From: Puccinellia tenuiflora
Lineage: Eukaryota; Streptophyta; Magnoliopsida; Poales; Poaceae
Length of the DNA stretch: 64,000 bases
NCBI GenBank assembly: GCA_012064385.1
Contig: QRDG01000232.1
Coordinates: forward strand, 711,709 to 775,708
Direction: 5' to 3'
This document shows positions 43,950-56,087 of this stretch, piece after piece. The notes below the pieces were generated by a model that saw nothing but the letters and a program-made list of their open reading frames with translations, did no database searches and was not told the origin of the DNA. Every line of letters starts with the position of its first letter. The first letter of the stretch is position 1. The translations under genes were made by a program, and so were the position numbers.

Positions 43950-45002
43950 CTCGTGCGTCCAATCCCCAAAGCCAAACTTTCTTGCCAGCTGAGTCCACCA
44001 TATCTACCTATGGAATGGTATTTCCTACCATTCCAAGTAAATTTGTCATGTGCTACCTTTAAAAATTCAAAATACTTCTTCTTTGTGCCTCTGTTTTTAA
44101 GCTCATGAGGGAGTAGTAGAGAGCTAGATATAACTTGTGACAAGCGAGGTCATTTCCCCCTTTCACCCGGTGTTGATGGATTACGTCTTCACTTGAATCA
44201 ACCCGAGAGCAGCTTAAGTAAAAATATAAATATAACTCACAATTCTCCTCCGCGCAATGCAAATCTAAGAAATTAGCCCAAACATTGGACAGTGGTGAAA
44301 CCAGGAGAAAGAAGAGCGTACTCGCTCTTCTAAGAACCAGCTGCTCTCACAAGTCTAAAAACCTTGCTTGTCATGAGGGACTAGATAGATTCTCTGTTTG
44401 AAGTCGTTGACGAAAGCATGCATACCTCAAAATCATTTTACTTCTGTTTTAAAAACCAAAAAGCTCTAGCACGTGACTAATCCCTGCTTCCCTCTGCGAA
44501 GGGCCTTTCTTTACTTTTAATGTTGAGTCAGTTTTCCTTTTTTTCCTTCTATCTCCACAAAAGCAAACATCTAGCATTAACCCTGGGTATCGTTGAGCAT
44601 ATTACATTATCAAGATTAAACATGAATCTTTATATTGACTTTATCTATAAGATAAGCCGTTGGAAGTTGAAGCTCTTTGCTAATGCTTACATCTTCCTTT
44701 GTGTTGATTCTCAAACACTTTTGTCATGGAATTATTATCGTTGTGAATTAGTCAAATATGTTGATCACATTGTTTTCATGTCTTTGACATACTATTTATG
44801 AAAGGTTTTGCTTGGATGATTCAACTTGTTTATTCATTGCTTTCTTGCTATCAATTATAGACAGTTGTTTTGTATCTCTTCATTCAATCCTTTGATTTAC
44901 ATCACTATCTTGATCAAGAATGTGTTGGTTGCATGTCTCATAAAAAATTATTTGTTATCACTTACCTACTCTAGGACGAGTAGGAGTTAAGCTTGGGGAT
45001 GC
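43950..45002 (+). other. 3' non-coding tail of element A, right part
   Basis: Resumes A after element B with ctcgtgcgtccaatcccc and runs to the LTR border at 45002 through gagttaagcttggggatgc. It is homologous to 41400-42438 of B. Nothing else is seen in it. Confidence 0.75.
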
Positions 45003-45494
45003 TGATACGTCTCAAACGTATCTATAATTTTTGAGTGATCCATGCTAGTTTTGTGTTATTGTCACATGTTTTTACTGTCATTTATATCATTTTTATGCAT
45101 TTTGTCGGACTAACCTATTGACAAGATGCCAAGTGCCAGTTCCCTATTTCTGCTGTCTTTTTGTTTCAGAAATTTACTTCTGCAAATATTCTCGGAATTG
45201 GACCAAAATTTATGGGGATTATTTTTACGCCAAGACGAAGACGGAGTCCGAAGGGGAGCCTCGGAGGCGGCCCACAGGGCAGACACGCCCCCCTGCCGCG
45301 GCCCTAGGTGGACCCGTGGGTGGGGCCCGCCCCTGTCCGTGGGGCACCTCCTCGACCCGCTCCGACGCATATAAAATCAGAAATAACCTAAAAACATCGA
45401 GGCGACCATTATTTTCCAGAAACTCGACCCCGACGCGCCGTCACCGAAAACCCTAGTTCGGGGTCCAATCTGAAGCTGATCCCGGCACTCTGCC
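45003..45494 (+). repeat. 3' LTR of element A, left part
   Basis: TGATACGTCTCAAACG onward, matching 32335-32826. It is broken at ctgcc (45490-45494) by element C and continues at 54642. Confidence 0.9.
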
Positions 45495-46004
45495 TGTTGG
45501 GGTTATGCCGAACAGGTACCCTCACGAAGAAGACTAATAGCCAGCGTACCAGGGTGGCCCATAGTGGTGGTAAGCCGAAATCCGGCTTACCGGGCGGCCC
45601 AGTACGATGAAGCACAGGAGGCCCATCCGGCTAAGGGAAGGTTCCAGAAGCCGGCCTGCATTGCGGAAGACTTAGCCCACAAGGCAGGGCCCAAGCCGAA
45701 TTAGAGTAGAACTCTGTGACTTAGTTGGTTAGGTTTCCTCCTGTAAGCCCTAGGTCCGGATGCCTTTATAAGCCGGCCTAAGGGACGCCTCAGGGCAAGC
45801 TCTAACACACCTTTCATTGTAATCGGCGTATATTGCCTTATAGTGAATTATAGCAGCACATAGGGTTTCGCCACCGTTGAGAGATCCGAAACTGGGTAAA
45901 CCCTTTGTCATCCCGTCACCGGAATACCCCACATCTCCTAAACCCCTCTCTCTACCTAGATCGATGGCACCCCTGCCGCGGCTAGATTCGACAATACCAC
46001 GACA
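45495..46004 (+). repeat. 5' LTR of element C
   Basis: 510 bp. It contains an extra segment near the end (gatcgatggcacccctgcc) absent from the 3' copy, which explains the length difference. A TTTATAAGCC promoter-like box lies at about 45772. Confidence 0.9.
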
Positions 46005-46005
46005 G

Positions 46006-46023
46006 TTGGCGCCCACCGTGGGG
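46006..46023 (+). other. Primer binding site of element C
   Basis: TTGGCGCCCACCGTGGGG follows the LTR end by one base. The GTTGGCGCCCACCGTGGGGC form is common in grass Tat-lineage elements. Confidence 0.75.
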
Positions 46024-46471
46024 CAAGAGATGTCCGGGGTTTCGTTCCATCCGGGATCCATGGGCGGAGTCGGCAACACCATCGTAGTCGGCTTGGTGAG
46101 CTACTTCGACGAATCAGGAGCTGGCCACGTCTTCAACGACGGTTTCTGGACACCGGCAAAGGAGGATCCCGCCGGTTGGTCCACGGTCTCTATCGGTGGC
46201 TTCAACATCTTCGTCGGCTTCACTACCGCCCAGGCTTTGGACGATCTCGGCTTCACCTCGATCATGCCCGCCACCCACCCAAGCAACTTCGACGAGGGAT
46301 CGGATCTGGACTCTGAGGAGATTGCGATCTGGATCTAGCTTTCGATGCTGACGGTGAAGATTCTGAAGACGACGCAAGTTCCACCATGGCGGCGCCGGAC
46401 TTCCTCTTTGTTGGCATCTTAGAAGAATCTGGCTCTAATGAGTCGATGACAGAACCTAAGTCTATCCTTCT

Positions 46472-47478
46472 TTGCAGGCCGGGGCTGATTCAGAAGCCGG
46501 ATCTGGGGACACTGCCCATATGGAGCAGAGCCTCGAATCTGAAGGAGAATCCGACGATTTTAGTCGGAAAGTTGCATCCTGCTTAGGACGCCCTGTCGAG
46601 GTCTTAATGGGTGACGTCTCTGATCCAAGGGATGACCCCAATACCTCGAAAGCCGCCAATGGCGAAGAAAGAACTCCGGAAGCCGGAAATCAAAAGGTGG
46701 ACTTTGTGCCACCACTGGCTCCAATGAAGGGAACTGGTGGATTGCCGGCTGCAGGAGACGACATTAACGCTGCGGCCGGCGAAGCAACGGAGGAGCACGA
46801 AGAAAGGATGGCAAAGTACAAGCAACTGCTAACACCACTTCCTCCTAACGCATCGCTAGCCGACATTGAAAAGCGCCACGCCGAGCTAGAAGAGCAAGCA
46901 GCCCAGATAGCGGAGCGCGAAGTTGAGATCACAAACAAGGAAACAGAGTTCATCTGGACGCAGAGAGAAAAGGGGGCCGACGATGTTTTCCGTCCGGCTC
47001 ATGACAAGAATCTGCACAAGAGGTTGGATTTCCGCAGCAAGTGGGAAGCCGACCATGTTAATTCAGTCTGGAGAAAGTACCACCACCGACGTGACCCGGT
47101 GACTAATTTGTGTTACTTCAACACCCCAGCCAAAAACATGGAGGCGGCCTAGGAGGTCATGTTCGACAAATTGTTGGACCGTGACGCTCGCCTCAAATAT
47201 TCGGCTTATCTACTGGAGGTTGCACAACAACATCAAAATGACTCGCAAGTAAAGTCTGGACGGCTTGTTGACGACTCTCGTCTTTGCAACTCGACAGCCA
47301 AGAAGCCGATGGCTGCTGCACCAGCAGACCCAGACGATGATCATGCCGACTCAAGCAGCCACAACAAAGGAGGCGACAAGGACCCGAAGGACAAGCAGCC
47401 TAGAGGTGCGGAATCCCGGACAGGTTCTTCACGCCATCGTGAGGCTGGTAGAAGCCGGGAAGAACATCAGAGCCTAGA
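46472..47478 (+). pseudogene. gag: gag remnant of element C
   Basis: A frame rich in Glu, Ala and Lys with a coiled-coil stretch (ASLADIEKRHAELEEQAAQI, about 46852-46970), followed by DHVNSVWRKYHHRRDP and an in-frame TAG at 47150-47152. The same frame then goes on with MFDKLLDRDARLKYSAYLLE and an Asp/Lys-rich tail to about 47478. The Retrotrans_gag core and zinc knuckle are not present. At 47470-47480 the sequence jumps directly into the RT C-terminal region. Confidence 0.65.
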
Positions 47479-49956
47479 GGAATTGAAGTTAACCCAGAAA
47501 AGATAAAGGCGATTCAGAACATCGAGAGGCCGACTTGTCTGAAGGACATACAGCGGCTTACGGGTTCTGCCACGGCTGTAAGCCGATTCGTTAGTCAACT
47601 TGGTGACAAAGCATTGCCATTATACAAGCTCCTCAAGAAGTCGGACAATTTTGTTTGGACAGAGGAAGTAGAGGCAGCTTTGGCGCAGCTGAAGTATACA
47701 TTGACGCATGATCCAATCTTGGCAGCTCCGAGGGAAAAAGAGCCGCTTCTCCTCTACATGTCGGCCACGAATTTCATGATAAGTGCCGTCATTGTAGTGG
47801 AGCGCCTGGAGGAAGGGAAGTAATGGCCAGATCAGTGCCCTGTCTATTTCATTAGCGAGGTGTTCTCAGATTCAAAGCAGCGCTACCCTCACTAACAGAA
47901 GTTAGCCTATGGTGTATTCTTTGCCGCCAGAAAGCTACGGCATTATTTCCATGATCACACAATCACGGTGGTCAGCAAAGCTCCATTGAATGATATCATC
48001 AACAATGCCGACGCAACGGGCCGAGTTGCCAAATGGGGCATCGAGTTAGCAGCCTTTGACATCCAGTGTAAGCCGAGGACCGCCATCAAATCTCAAGTTC
48101 TAGCCGACTTTGTTGCAAACTGGACAGAGGCGATGGAGAGCACACCTTTGCCGGATTCTCAATACTGGATAATGCACTTTGATGGTTCAAAGATGAAGGA
48201 AGGCTCGGGGGCTGGAGTAGTGCTAAAATCGCCTAAGGGTGACAAGCTCAGTTATGTCATCCGAATCCACTTCAACGCCACCAACAACGTAGCAAAGTAT
48301 GAGGCTCTCCTCCATGGCCTTCATATGGCTAAGGAGTTGGGAGTAAAACGCATCCTCTGCTATGGCGACTCGGTTCTTGTTGTACAACAACTAGATGGAT
48401 GTTGGGACACGAAAAGTCCCACAATGGCGGAATACAGGAGAACAGTCGATGAATTCGGCAAATGCTTTGCCGGCTTAGAGGTCCGACATATCTCCCGAGA
48501 TGACAATGAAGCTGCTGACGCCTTGGCCAGAATAGGCTCCAGGCAAAAGGCAGTGCCCCCAGATGTATTTCTCCACCATCTACATAAGCCGTCCATCAAA
48601 GGCGGCGACGAAGATTATCCCTTGTCGACAGAATCAGTTCAAGTATGCTTGGTAACCCCAGATTGGACCACGCCTTACATTGATTTCCTGATTAATAAGT
48701 AACTGCCCAAGGACGACGAGGTGTTGGGCCGTCAAATTGAGTGCCGAGCTAAGGCATACACGATTATTGACGGACAGTTTTACAAATGGAGCACATCCGG
48801 CATCTTCCAAAGATGCGTCTCTCCAGAAGAAGGGTGGAAAATCCTTGAGGAAATCCACTCCGGCGAATGTGGGCATCACGTGGCGGCAAAGGCGTTGGTC
48901 GCTAAGGCGTTTCGGCACGGATTCTTCTGGCTAACGGCTAAGGAGGATGCTATCAACATCGTCAAGACTTGTGAAGGATGTCAGTGCTATGCAAAGCAGG
49001 TTCACTTGCCGGCTCAGGAGCTCCGGATGATACCTATTACTTGGCCGTTTGCGGTCTGGGGGTTCGACATGGTGGGACCTTTCAAGACGGCAAGAGGAGG
49101 CTTAACTCACCTGCTGGTGGCGGTCGACAATTTCACAAAGTGGGTGGAGGCAAAGCCCACCAAGAAACTCGACGGAGCTACAGCTGCAAAGTTCATCGTC
49201 GAGATAACTACTCGATTCGGCATACCGCATAGCATTATCACTGACAATGGCATAAACTTTACCGTCGGTGAGCTATCGAAGTTTTGTAGCCGATAAAAAA
49301 TTCGGCTCGACGTGGCATCGGTGGCACACCCGCAATCCAATGGATAGGTAGAGCGCACTAACAGCATTATTCTGCAAGGTATTAAGCCAAGGCTTGAAAC
49401 CCCATTGCATCGAGCAGCCGGTTCTTGGGTTGATGAATTGCCGGCAGTCTTATGGAGTATTCGTACTACCACAGATAGATCAATCGTCTTCACCCCTTTC
49501 TTCCTGGTTTATGGTGCAGAAGCGGTACTCCCAACCGACATGATCTACGATTCACCTCGAGTTGCAGCCTACGTCGATGAAGACGCAGAAGAAGCACGTC
49601 AAGACGGCTTAGACATCCTCGAAGGAGAAATAGAGTTGGCTCTCCAACGATCCTCCATCTATCAGCAAGATCTACGTCGCTATCAAAGCCGTAGAGTGCG
49701 GAATCGATCTTTTCGAGAAGGCGACTTAGTGCTTCGGCTTGTGCAAAGCCGGCAGCACAAATTATCCCCTCCATGGGAAGGACCTTTCGTTATCAGCAAA
49801 GTCCTGAAAAACGGGTCATATTATCTCCTCGACTTAAGGGATTCAAAGAAAGATCCCAGGGAGAAAGGTCGTAAGAGGAAAAGGCATGTAGATGATGACT
49901 TAGATGAGACGAAACGTCCGTGGAATATCGCTCAGCTACGTCCTTTTTACACTTAG
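47479..49956 (+). pseudogene. pol: pol remnant of element C (RT tail, RNase H pair, integrase)
   Basis: A single reading frame starting GIEVNPEKIKAIQNIERP, so only the part after the RT active site is left. Next are the first RNase H (LLLYMSATNFMISAVIVVE; YFISEVFSDSKQRYPH), the archaeal-type RNase H (MHFDGSKMKEGSGAGVVL; LCYGDSVLVVQQ) and integrase: zinc finger CGHH...CEGCQ, D in WGFDMVGPF, D in ITDNGINF, and E in the VERTN block. In-frame stops lie at 47821, 47893, 48700, 49294 and 49348. No RT function is possible from this copy. Confidence 0.9.
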
Positions 49957-50489
49957 CAAATTCTATTGTAACCATGTCAATGTGATCATGAAATAAAAAT
50001 TGGCTTCTCTCATGTGAAATTCGAGAATATGTACCATCTTTATTTCCCAATGATCTTATTGTTATCATCTGTTTACCCGAAATTGCCTGTGTTGCTTGTC
50101 GGTAAACTATCTTTCATATTCAATCCGCCTTAAGGTGATGAAAAAACAATGTTTTGCCAAATTAATGTTTGTCTGCTAGCTTTTTGCGCCGGGTTGCTTC
50201 AAAGCGTTTTCGGCACCGAAAGGCGGCACTTGTTCTGGGTCTAAACAGTTTGGTCATCATGTACCCTGTTACTCAGCAGGTTTGCTTCGCAATAGGTTTG
50301 CCGGCGCTTAAAGGCCAAGGTGTCAAGGCCAGAATAAACTGGGGCATAAAAATTGCAAATTGTGCAAATAAAAAAGCTGATTACATACAGCAAAAGACTT
50401 AGTTGTTTCTAAACATATAAATTGTTTGACGGCTTTACATCGTGCAAATTACATTTTCAGGGATGGCCGGCTCAAGGAGCAAGTTCGGC
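49957..50489 (+). other. Spacer of element C
   Basis: Sequence between the integrase stop and the end of the antisense gene. AT-rich, no coding sense recognised. Confidence 0.6.
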
Positions 50490-53400
50490 TCATGCAGATT
50501 TGTCCGCCTCTTCGCCCTCATCGTCAGATTGGGTGGGAGTTGGCGGGCACGGCACCTCCTTGAAGAATGTGGTAAGGGAAACCATATTGGCGATTTTGCT
50601 GGCATAATCGGAGACGGAGTGCAAAATTTTCTTCCGGTCTTGGGTGTCCAGCGGAGAGCCATCCTCTTTCTCAAGGGGAAAGCCGGATGCTACACGCCAA
50701 GCCTCCGCCTCCGGGTAGTGTGCCATCATTAGGCCCAAAGCCGTCTTGGCACCTCCACGAGCGCTGGATCGAAGCCGATCGTCAAAGGCCGACGCTGCAT
50801 CGTCCAGTTCAGTTGCCAAGCTTCCAAGGTCCGCCAGTGGCTCGGGGTTGCCGGGAAAGAATTTCTCGGCAAGCTTCTTTCCCGAAGAAATGATCTTCGG
50901 GAGGAGCTCCCCCACTTCCAAAATCCGGTCAAGCCGGTTTTCCGCTGTCAGTTCATGGCCATAACCCGCCGGAGCTGTAAAAGGCGAAGTTCATGTTATA
51001 AAATGGCTAAGACAGAAAGCAGTGAATTTGAGGTTTTAAGTAACCTACTCAAAAGATGATTGTCGATTGCCACCAATTCATCGAGGCGCTTGTCAAGTCG
51101 GTCCTGGATCTCACGAAGGGCATCCTTGTGATTCTGCCTCTCCGTCTCCAAGATTTGTTCGGCTTGTGCAAGGCCCTTCTTGGCCATCTCTAGCTCCATC
51201 GACATTGATTGGTTAAGCTTTTTTAGCTCAATGTTTTTGTCGCGGAGCCGGTCGAGGATGCCGACGCTCTCGGCAAACTCCTTGGCTTTTATAATGGCAC
51301 CTGCAAGACAAAATGTCAGCAGTATAAAAATAACCGTTATACAAAGTTAAGTTTTCGGCATTCGTACCTTGGTACTGAACGCGATCCGCCTCGAAGCCAG
51401 CGATGATGGCGTCCTTGTTTGCCAGCTCTGTTTTTAGACGGTGCATCTCCTGATTTCGCACACCCAAAAAGTTGATCGTTTCATCACCAATTTTGCGATG
51501 GATCTACCTAAGGACGTGCTAAAAGCCTAAAGCTATATTGAAGAGCAAGACTGGCTACAGGATGGCATTTCATCGCTGGGGGGCTAAATATATGCATACG
51601 CATCATCTCGGACCACTATGTCGGCTAGTTTATAAAACTTAACCCGGCATAGTGCTCGGGGGCTACTGGGGAAGTCATTTACCTGGTAGTGTTCGCGGAG
51701 AAGCGTCATGCCGGCTTCAAAGCTTTCAGCAAAGTAATTTTGCTGATCTTCAAGGATCTCTATGACATCAAAGGTGTCATAGGCCTTGGTCTGGTCCGGC
51801 TCATCATCCCGGACAGTTGTTCCTTTCTTTCGGGGAAGCCGATGTGCACGCATGAACCGGCTCATGAACTCCGGCTGGATGTGTCCCTCGTTATCGAAGG
51901 CCTCCGCCTTAATCGGAGGAAAGGTTGGGGCATCATTAGCCGGAGCTTCAGCCCTTAGTGGAGAGGAATGTTCTGCCGCCTTCCCCTTCATCTCCGTCCA
52001 TAGGTCGGAGGAATAATCCCGGCTCTCCCGAGAGTTGGACCTGTCACCATGGTGCGGGCAGAGCCTTTTTCCTTGAGGCACACACCTTTACTTTCAAAGG
52101 AGCGCCTTTCTTTATCCTGCAATGCCAAAGGGGTAAGAATGCAAAGATCCGGCAAAATTGCAAGAGCAAATAAGAGACGTGTTAAGCCGACTTACTTCTT
52201 GCTGGGTATGTTGAGCCCGGCAAGAACGTCGTCATCCTCGGATGACTTAACGCCAATCGTGGTAGACTGGCTTTTCCTCTTTCGGCTCTCTGCGGTAGCC
52301 GAAGAAAAGGAGATGGGTCGTGTGGGCGCCTTGCTGGACGATGGTTTGCCAGCAGGACGAGTGGCGGAAACTCCAGGAATCTGACATATTGCATGTTAGT
52401 CCGACAAAAGCAAACCCGAGTCTCTCAAAGAATTGAACTTTGGTTTGACAAATTACCTTTGGGGAGGGTTGGTTGCCGTATACATCGGCAATGATTCTTC
52501 GTATTGCCGGCCTTCGCCAGGCCGGGCCTTGATAAGCTTGTTGAAGCGAGCCTCAAAGAGGCCTTGCTCCAGGTCCTTTTTACTGATCTGCATGGGATCA
52601 GAGTCGCCCGTGTACTCGCATAAAAGCCAAGCACGATGTTGGAGGGGCTGGATCCGTCTCTTCATCCAGCAAATTATTGTATCCTCCCTAGTTAGGGGAG
52701 GGGTGCCGGAGGTCAGCTCTGTGATCCTGGCCTTGATGGTGGCAAGCTCCACTGGCATTCTTACTGCCGGCTTCTTCTTCCACGAAGGGAGTTCTGTTGC
52801 GGCCCTATCTTCAAAAGGAGCAAGACCCTGCAGCCTGTTTGGAGGCGCTACATCCTTGCAATAGAAGAAGGTGGACGCCCACCCCTTAGCCGAATCCACG
52901 ATTGGCACTTGAGGGTACCAATCTATATCCCGGCGGCAATTGAAGCTGGTGGAGCCGGCAACCAGCAGTTCTTTCTAAACTGTCTGCCTCTTGACTCCGA
53001 AGCAGTACTGAAAGAAGTCTAACCTAAGAGCTAATCCTAAATAGCCTTCGAACAGCGCTACGAAGCCGGATATGTAGAGGAGGCTGTTGGGGGTGATGTT
53101 ATGAAGCTAGAGACCATAATGGTCCAGTATCTCGATCAAGAAAGCTGAGGGTGGCAAAGAGAACCCCCGGACAACATGAGAAGAAAGGGGTACCCATTCG
53201 TCCTTGATTGGAGTTGGAGAAGGGTCGCCAAAGACGGATCGCCAAGTCGGCGCCGACTCTAAAGACGGAAGAATGGCCCCATCGGCCATCATTCCCGTCA
53301 GCTCGACGTCATCCACCACCAAGCAACCACAGTTGTGGGTCGGGTTATTGGCGGCGCCTTCGTTGTCACCGGATTCCTCCTCTTCTTCTTCTTCAGTGGC

Positions 53401-53655
53401 CCGGGCCTCTTCGGCCATATCGGCAGCGGCTGCGGAAGCCGAAGCAACCGTAGCCGCAGCTTCGGCTGCAGCTTTAGCTAGGGCAACCTGAGAGATTGCG
53501 GCGAAGGGGGCTACCGGAGCGGGGGAAGAAGCAGAGGGAGCGGCAGATGGTGCGGAATCGGTGGCCGCGACGCCGGAGGCCAAGCCACCCGCCGGCGGCG
53601 CCGAATCGAGAGGCGTAGCGTCGACCACAGGAGAGCTAGGGGCACTGGACGCCAT
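50490..53655 (-). pseudogene. Multi-exon antisense gene of element C (PF04195-like plus coiled coil)
   Basis: Read on the minus strand from ATG 53655. The N-terminus is Ala/Ser/Pro-rich with an EEEEEE run, then the PF04195-like domain: LPPSAFLIEILDHYGL, a TAG at 53109-53107, then NSLLYISGFVALFEGYLGLA and GWASTFFYCKD. A second TAG falls after GVKRQTV. Good splice sites break the rest: a donor AAAG|GTAAT at 52457, exon-like pieces near 52380-52196, 52110-51680, 51467-51367, 51300-51050 and about 50980-50490. The later pieces encode a coiled coil (ELEMAKKGLAQAEQILETER) and an acidic C-terminus (QSDDEGEEADKSA). A TATTTAAG box lies upstream at about 53765. Exact exon borders are uncertain. It corresponds to the antisense gene of element W. 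Confidence 0.75.
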
Positions 53656-54154
53656 GAGCGGAGGAGAGAAGAACTTGAGCTCGGTGAAGATGAGATCTGG
53701 AGGAGCTCTGCGCTAGGGTTGCTAATGGACTGGTAGCTACGGCGAAGACGAGGCGTCCAACTTAAATAGTGGGCGTGCTGAGATACGTGCAACGGTACGG
53801 AGCCGAAATTTTCGCCACGCATCACGGGATCGAGCCGTTGGATACGTTTTCCTTCCCTCCGACGCCTCGATTCAGAGCGGAAAAAACGGAAACTAGCCCC
53901 TACATTCCAAGATGCCACTCCACTCACTCTGCCGGGTCTGACACATCCGTCAAATCGCCAGACGCGTGTCAATACGCACTCAAGTGCTTTTCGACATGAA
54001 GAGCCGACACACCGAAATCGACAAAGCTGTTCGGCATGATTGCAGGTTTCTGGGAATGCTCCAAGACTGACGACGGATGATGAATCTCCCGGACAACACA
54101 TTGCCGGAAGATTGAAGCCAGCCGCTGAAGTACTTGAAGCTTTCCGGGGGCTAC

Positions 54155-54636
54155 TGTTGGGGTTATGCCGAACAGGTACCCTCACGAAGAAGACTAATAG
54201 CCAGCGTACCAGGGTGGCCCATAGTGGTGGTAAGCCGAAATCCGGCTTACCGGGCGGCCCAGTACGATGAAGCGCAGGAGGCCCATCCGGCTAAGGGAAG
54301 GTTCCAGAAGCCGGCCTGCATTGCGGAAGACTTAGCCCACAAGGCAGGGCCCAAGCCGTATTAGAGTAGAACTCTGTGACTTAGTCGGTTAGGTTTCCTC
54401 CTGTAAGCCCTAGGTCCGGACGCCTTTATAAGCCGGCCTAAGGGACGCCTCAGGGCAAGCTCTAACACACCTTTCATTGTAATCGGCGTATATTGCCTTA
54501 TAGTGAATTATAGCAGCACGTAGGGTTTCGCCACCGTTGCGAGATCCGAAGCTGGGTAAACTCTTTGTCATCCCGTCGCCGCAATACCCCACGTCTCCTA
54601 AACCCCTCTCTCTACCTATTCGACAATACCACGACA
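54155..54636 (+). repeat. 3' LTR of element C
   Basis: 482 bp, TGTTGGGGTTATGCC...ACGACA, directly after the gggggctac polypurine tract. The target duplication ctacc follows. Confidence 0.9.
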
Positions 54637-54641
54637 CTACC

Positions 54642-55748
54642 GGAGGGGAGATCGATCCCGGAGGGCTCTTCATCGTCATGCCTTCCTCCGGGATGATTTG
54701 TGAGTAGTCTCACCTTGGACTACGGGTCCATGGCAGTAGCTAGTTGGTAGTCTCTCTCTCTTGTGCTTCATGTCTTATGATCTTGTGAGCTGCCTAACAT
54801 GATCAAGATCGATTATTGTAATGCTATGTGATGTGTTTGCTGGGATCCGATGGATTATGAAGTTATGTTCAGATTGTGCATGATTCTTTTATGAGTAATT
54901 TATGTTCTTGCATGCTCTCCGATGTGCGTAGTTACTTTGGCCAAGTGATTGTGTGTATCTCCAAGAGGGTATTTATGCTAGATAGTGGGTTCATGCCCCC
55001 TTTTGTTCCTGGGCACGAGTGACAGAAACGTCAGGGCGAGGGTGTGCTGTTGCTACTAAGGGTAAAACTGTGGTGTTAATGTCTCTTTTGATATTAGTAT
55101 TGCTTACTTCATGTACTTTACTTAATGCAATTGTCTGTTGCTTGCAACTTAATACCGTTGGGTGACAGGCTGGATAGCGATCCCACGGTGGACGTTTTAG
55201 ACAAAGACGCAGTTGGACTCAACGGTCTTAGTTCCTTGTCGTGATGCCTCCATAAATATTATCACGTCCTTTTTGTCATAGCTAAATTGGGTTTGTGTCA
55301 TGATCTTGTCAATTGCCTAGCTGTAATTCGTTCACCCATCACATGCATATTTTATTTACTTGAGAGACTCCACTAGTGAACCCATGGCCCCCGGTCCATC
55401 TTTTTTACATTGTTTACAACCTCATTTACTTGCTTTTAATCATCATTATTCCTCTGGTCACTTTTCATATTTTATCTATTTCATCATACAATTAACCGCT
55501 TTGTTTTCTGCAAGACCGGAAAGATTGACAACCTTTCCGCTGTTGGGGGCAAAGTATTTTGGTTGAGTGTGTGCAGGTCCGCGTCTGTTGAAGGTCAAGT
55601 GCCAGAGATTTTCAACATTCACCTCGTTGTTGATTTCAAAGTCCTACTGGTTCTATAAACCTCGGATCGTTAAACGAGGGAAAACTGCTACTAGCTACAA
55701 TTCCGCCTTCGCTTGGGGCACCACCCAACTTATTTTAATACAGCAGCA
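54642..55748 (+). repeat. 3' LTR of element A, right part
   Basis: Resumes with ggaggggagatcgatccc and ends ATACAGCAGCA, matching 32827-33936. The target duplication acagg follows at 55749-55753. Confidence 0.9.
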
Positions 55749-55753
55749 ACAGG

Positions 55754-56087
55754 GCCCCAGGTGGGCCCCACGCGCGGCCAAGGGGGGCCGCGGCCAGGTG
55801 GCGTCTGGAGCCCCTGTGCCTCCCATCTGGCTGTCCTTCGGGCTCCGTCTTCATTTCATATTGGAAATAATTCCCGTAAATTATGAGAGCAATCCGAGAA
55901 ACTTCCCAGAATAACTTTTCTGAAACAAAAAGATAGCAGAAAACAGGAACTGACACTGGGCCTCTTGTTAATAGGTTAGTTCCATAAATCATGCCAAAAT
56001 GATATAAAAACATTGTAAAAACATGTGGCACTAATATATAATCAAGCATGGAACATAAAAAATTATAGATACGTCGGAGACGTATTA
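55754..56087 (-). repeat. Element D 3' LTR, right part (minus)
   Basis: Continuation of the LTR begun at 31122-32334 after removal of element A. Its start on the minus strand reads TAATACGTCTCCGACG, i.e. TA in place of the canonical TG. The two parts add up to about 1,547 bp, as expected for this LTR family. Confidence 0.82.

Larger units (their letters stand above)
45495..54636 (+). mobile_element. Element C: deleted Tat-lineage Gypsy element inside A's 3' LTR
   Basis: 9.1 kb with ~0.5-kb LTRs (TGTTGGGGTTATGCC...ACGACA) and a 5-bp duplication, ctgcc at 45490-45494 and ctacc at 54637-54641 (one change since insertion; the empty site in A's 5' LTR reads ctgcc). The PBS is TTGGCGCCCACCGTGGGG. 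The order is a gag remnant, the RT tail, two RNase H domains, integrase, and an antisense gene. The gag core, protease and catalytic RT are missing. The LTRs differ by about a dozen substitutions and a ~28-bp indel. Confidence 0.9.
32335..55748 (+). mobile_element. Element A: Athila-type Gypsy element with gag and protease only
   Basis: Bounded by LTRs TGATACGTCTC...GCAGCA and a perfect 5-bp duplication acagg (32330-32334 and 55749-55753). It was inserted into the LTR of element D. Its own interior is split by element B (37544-43944) and its 3' LTR by element C (45495-54636); with these removed it is about 7.9 kb. The coding part holds gag and an aspartic protease but no RT, RNase H or integrase, so it must borrow pol from a relative. 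A tRNA-Asp-type PBS and long 3' non-coding tail fit the Athila group in Triticeae. Confidence 0.9.
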
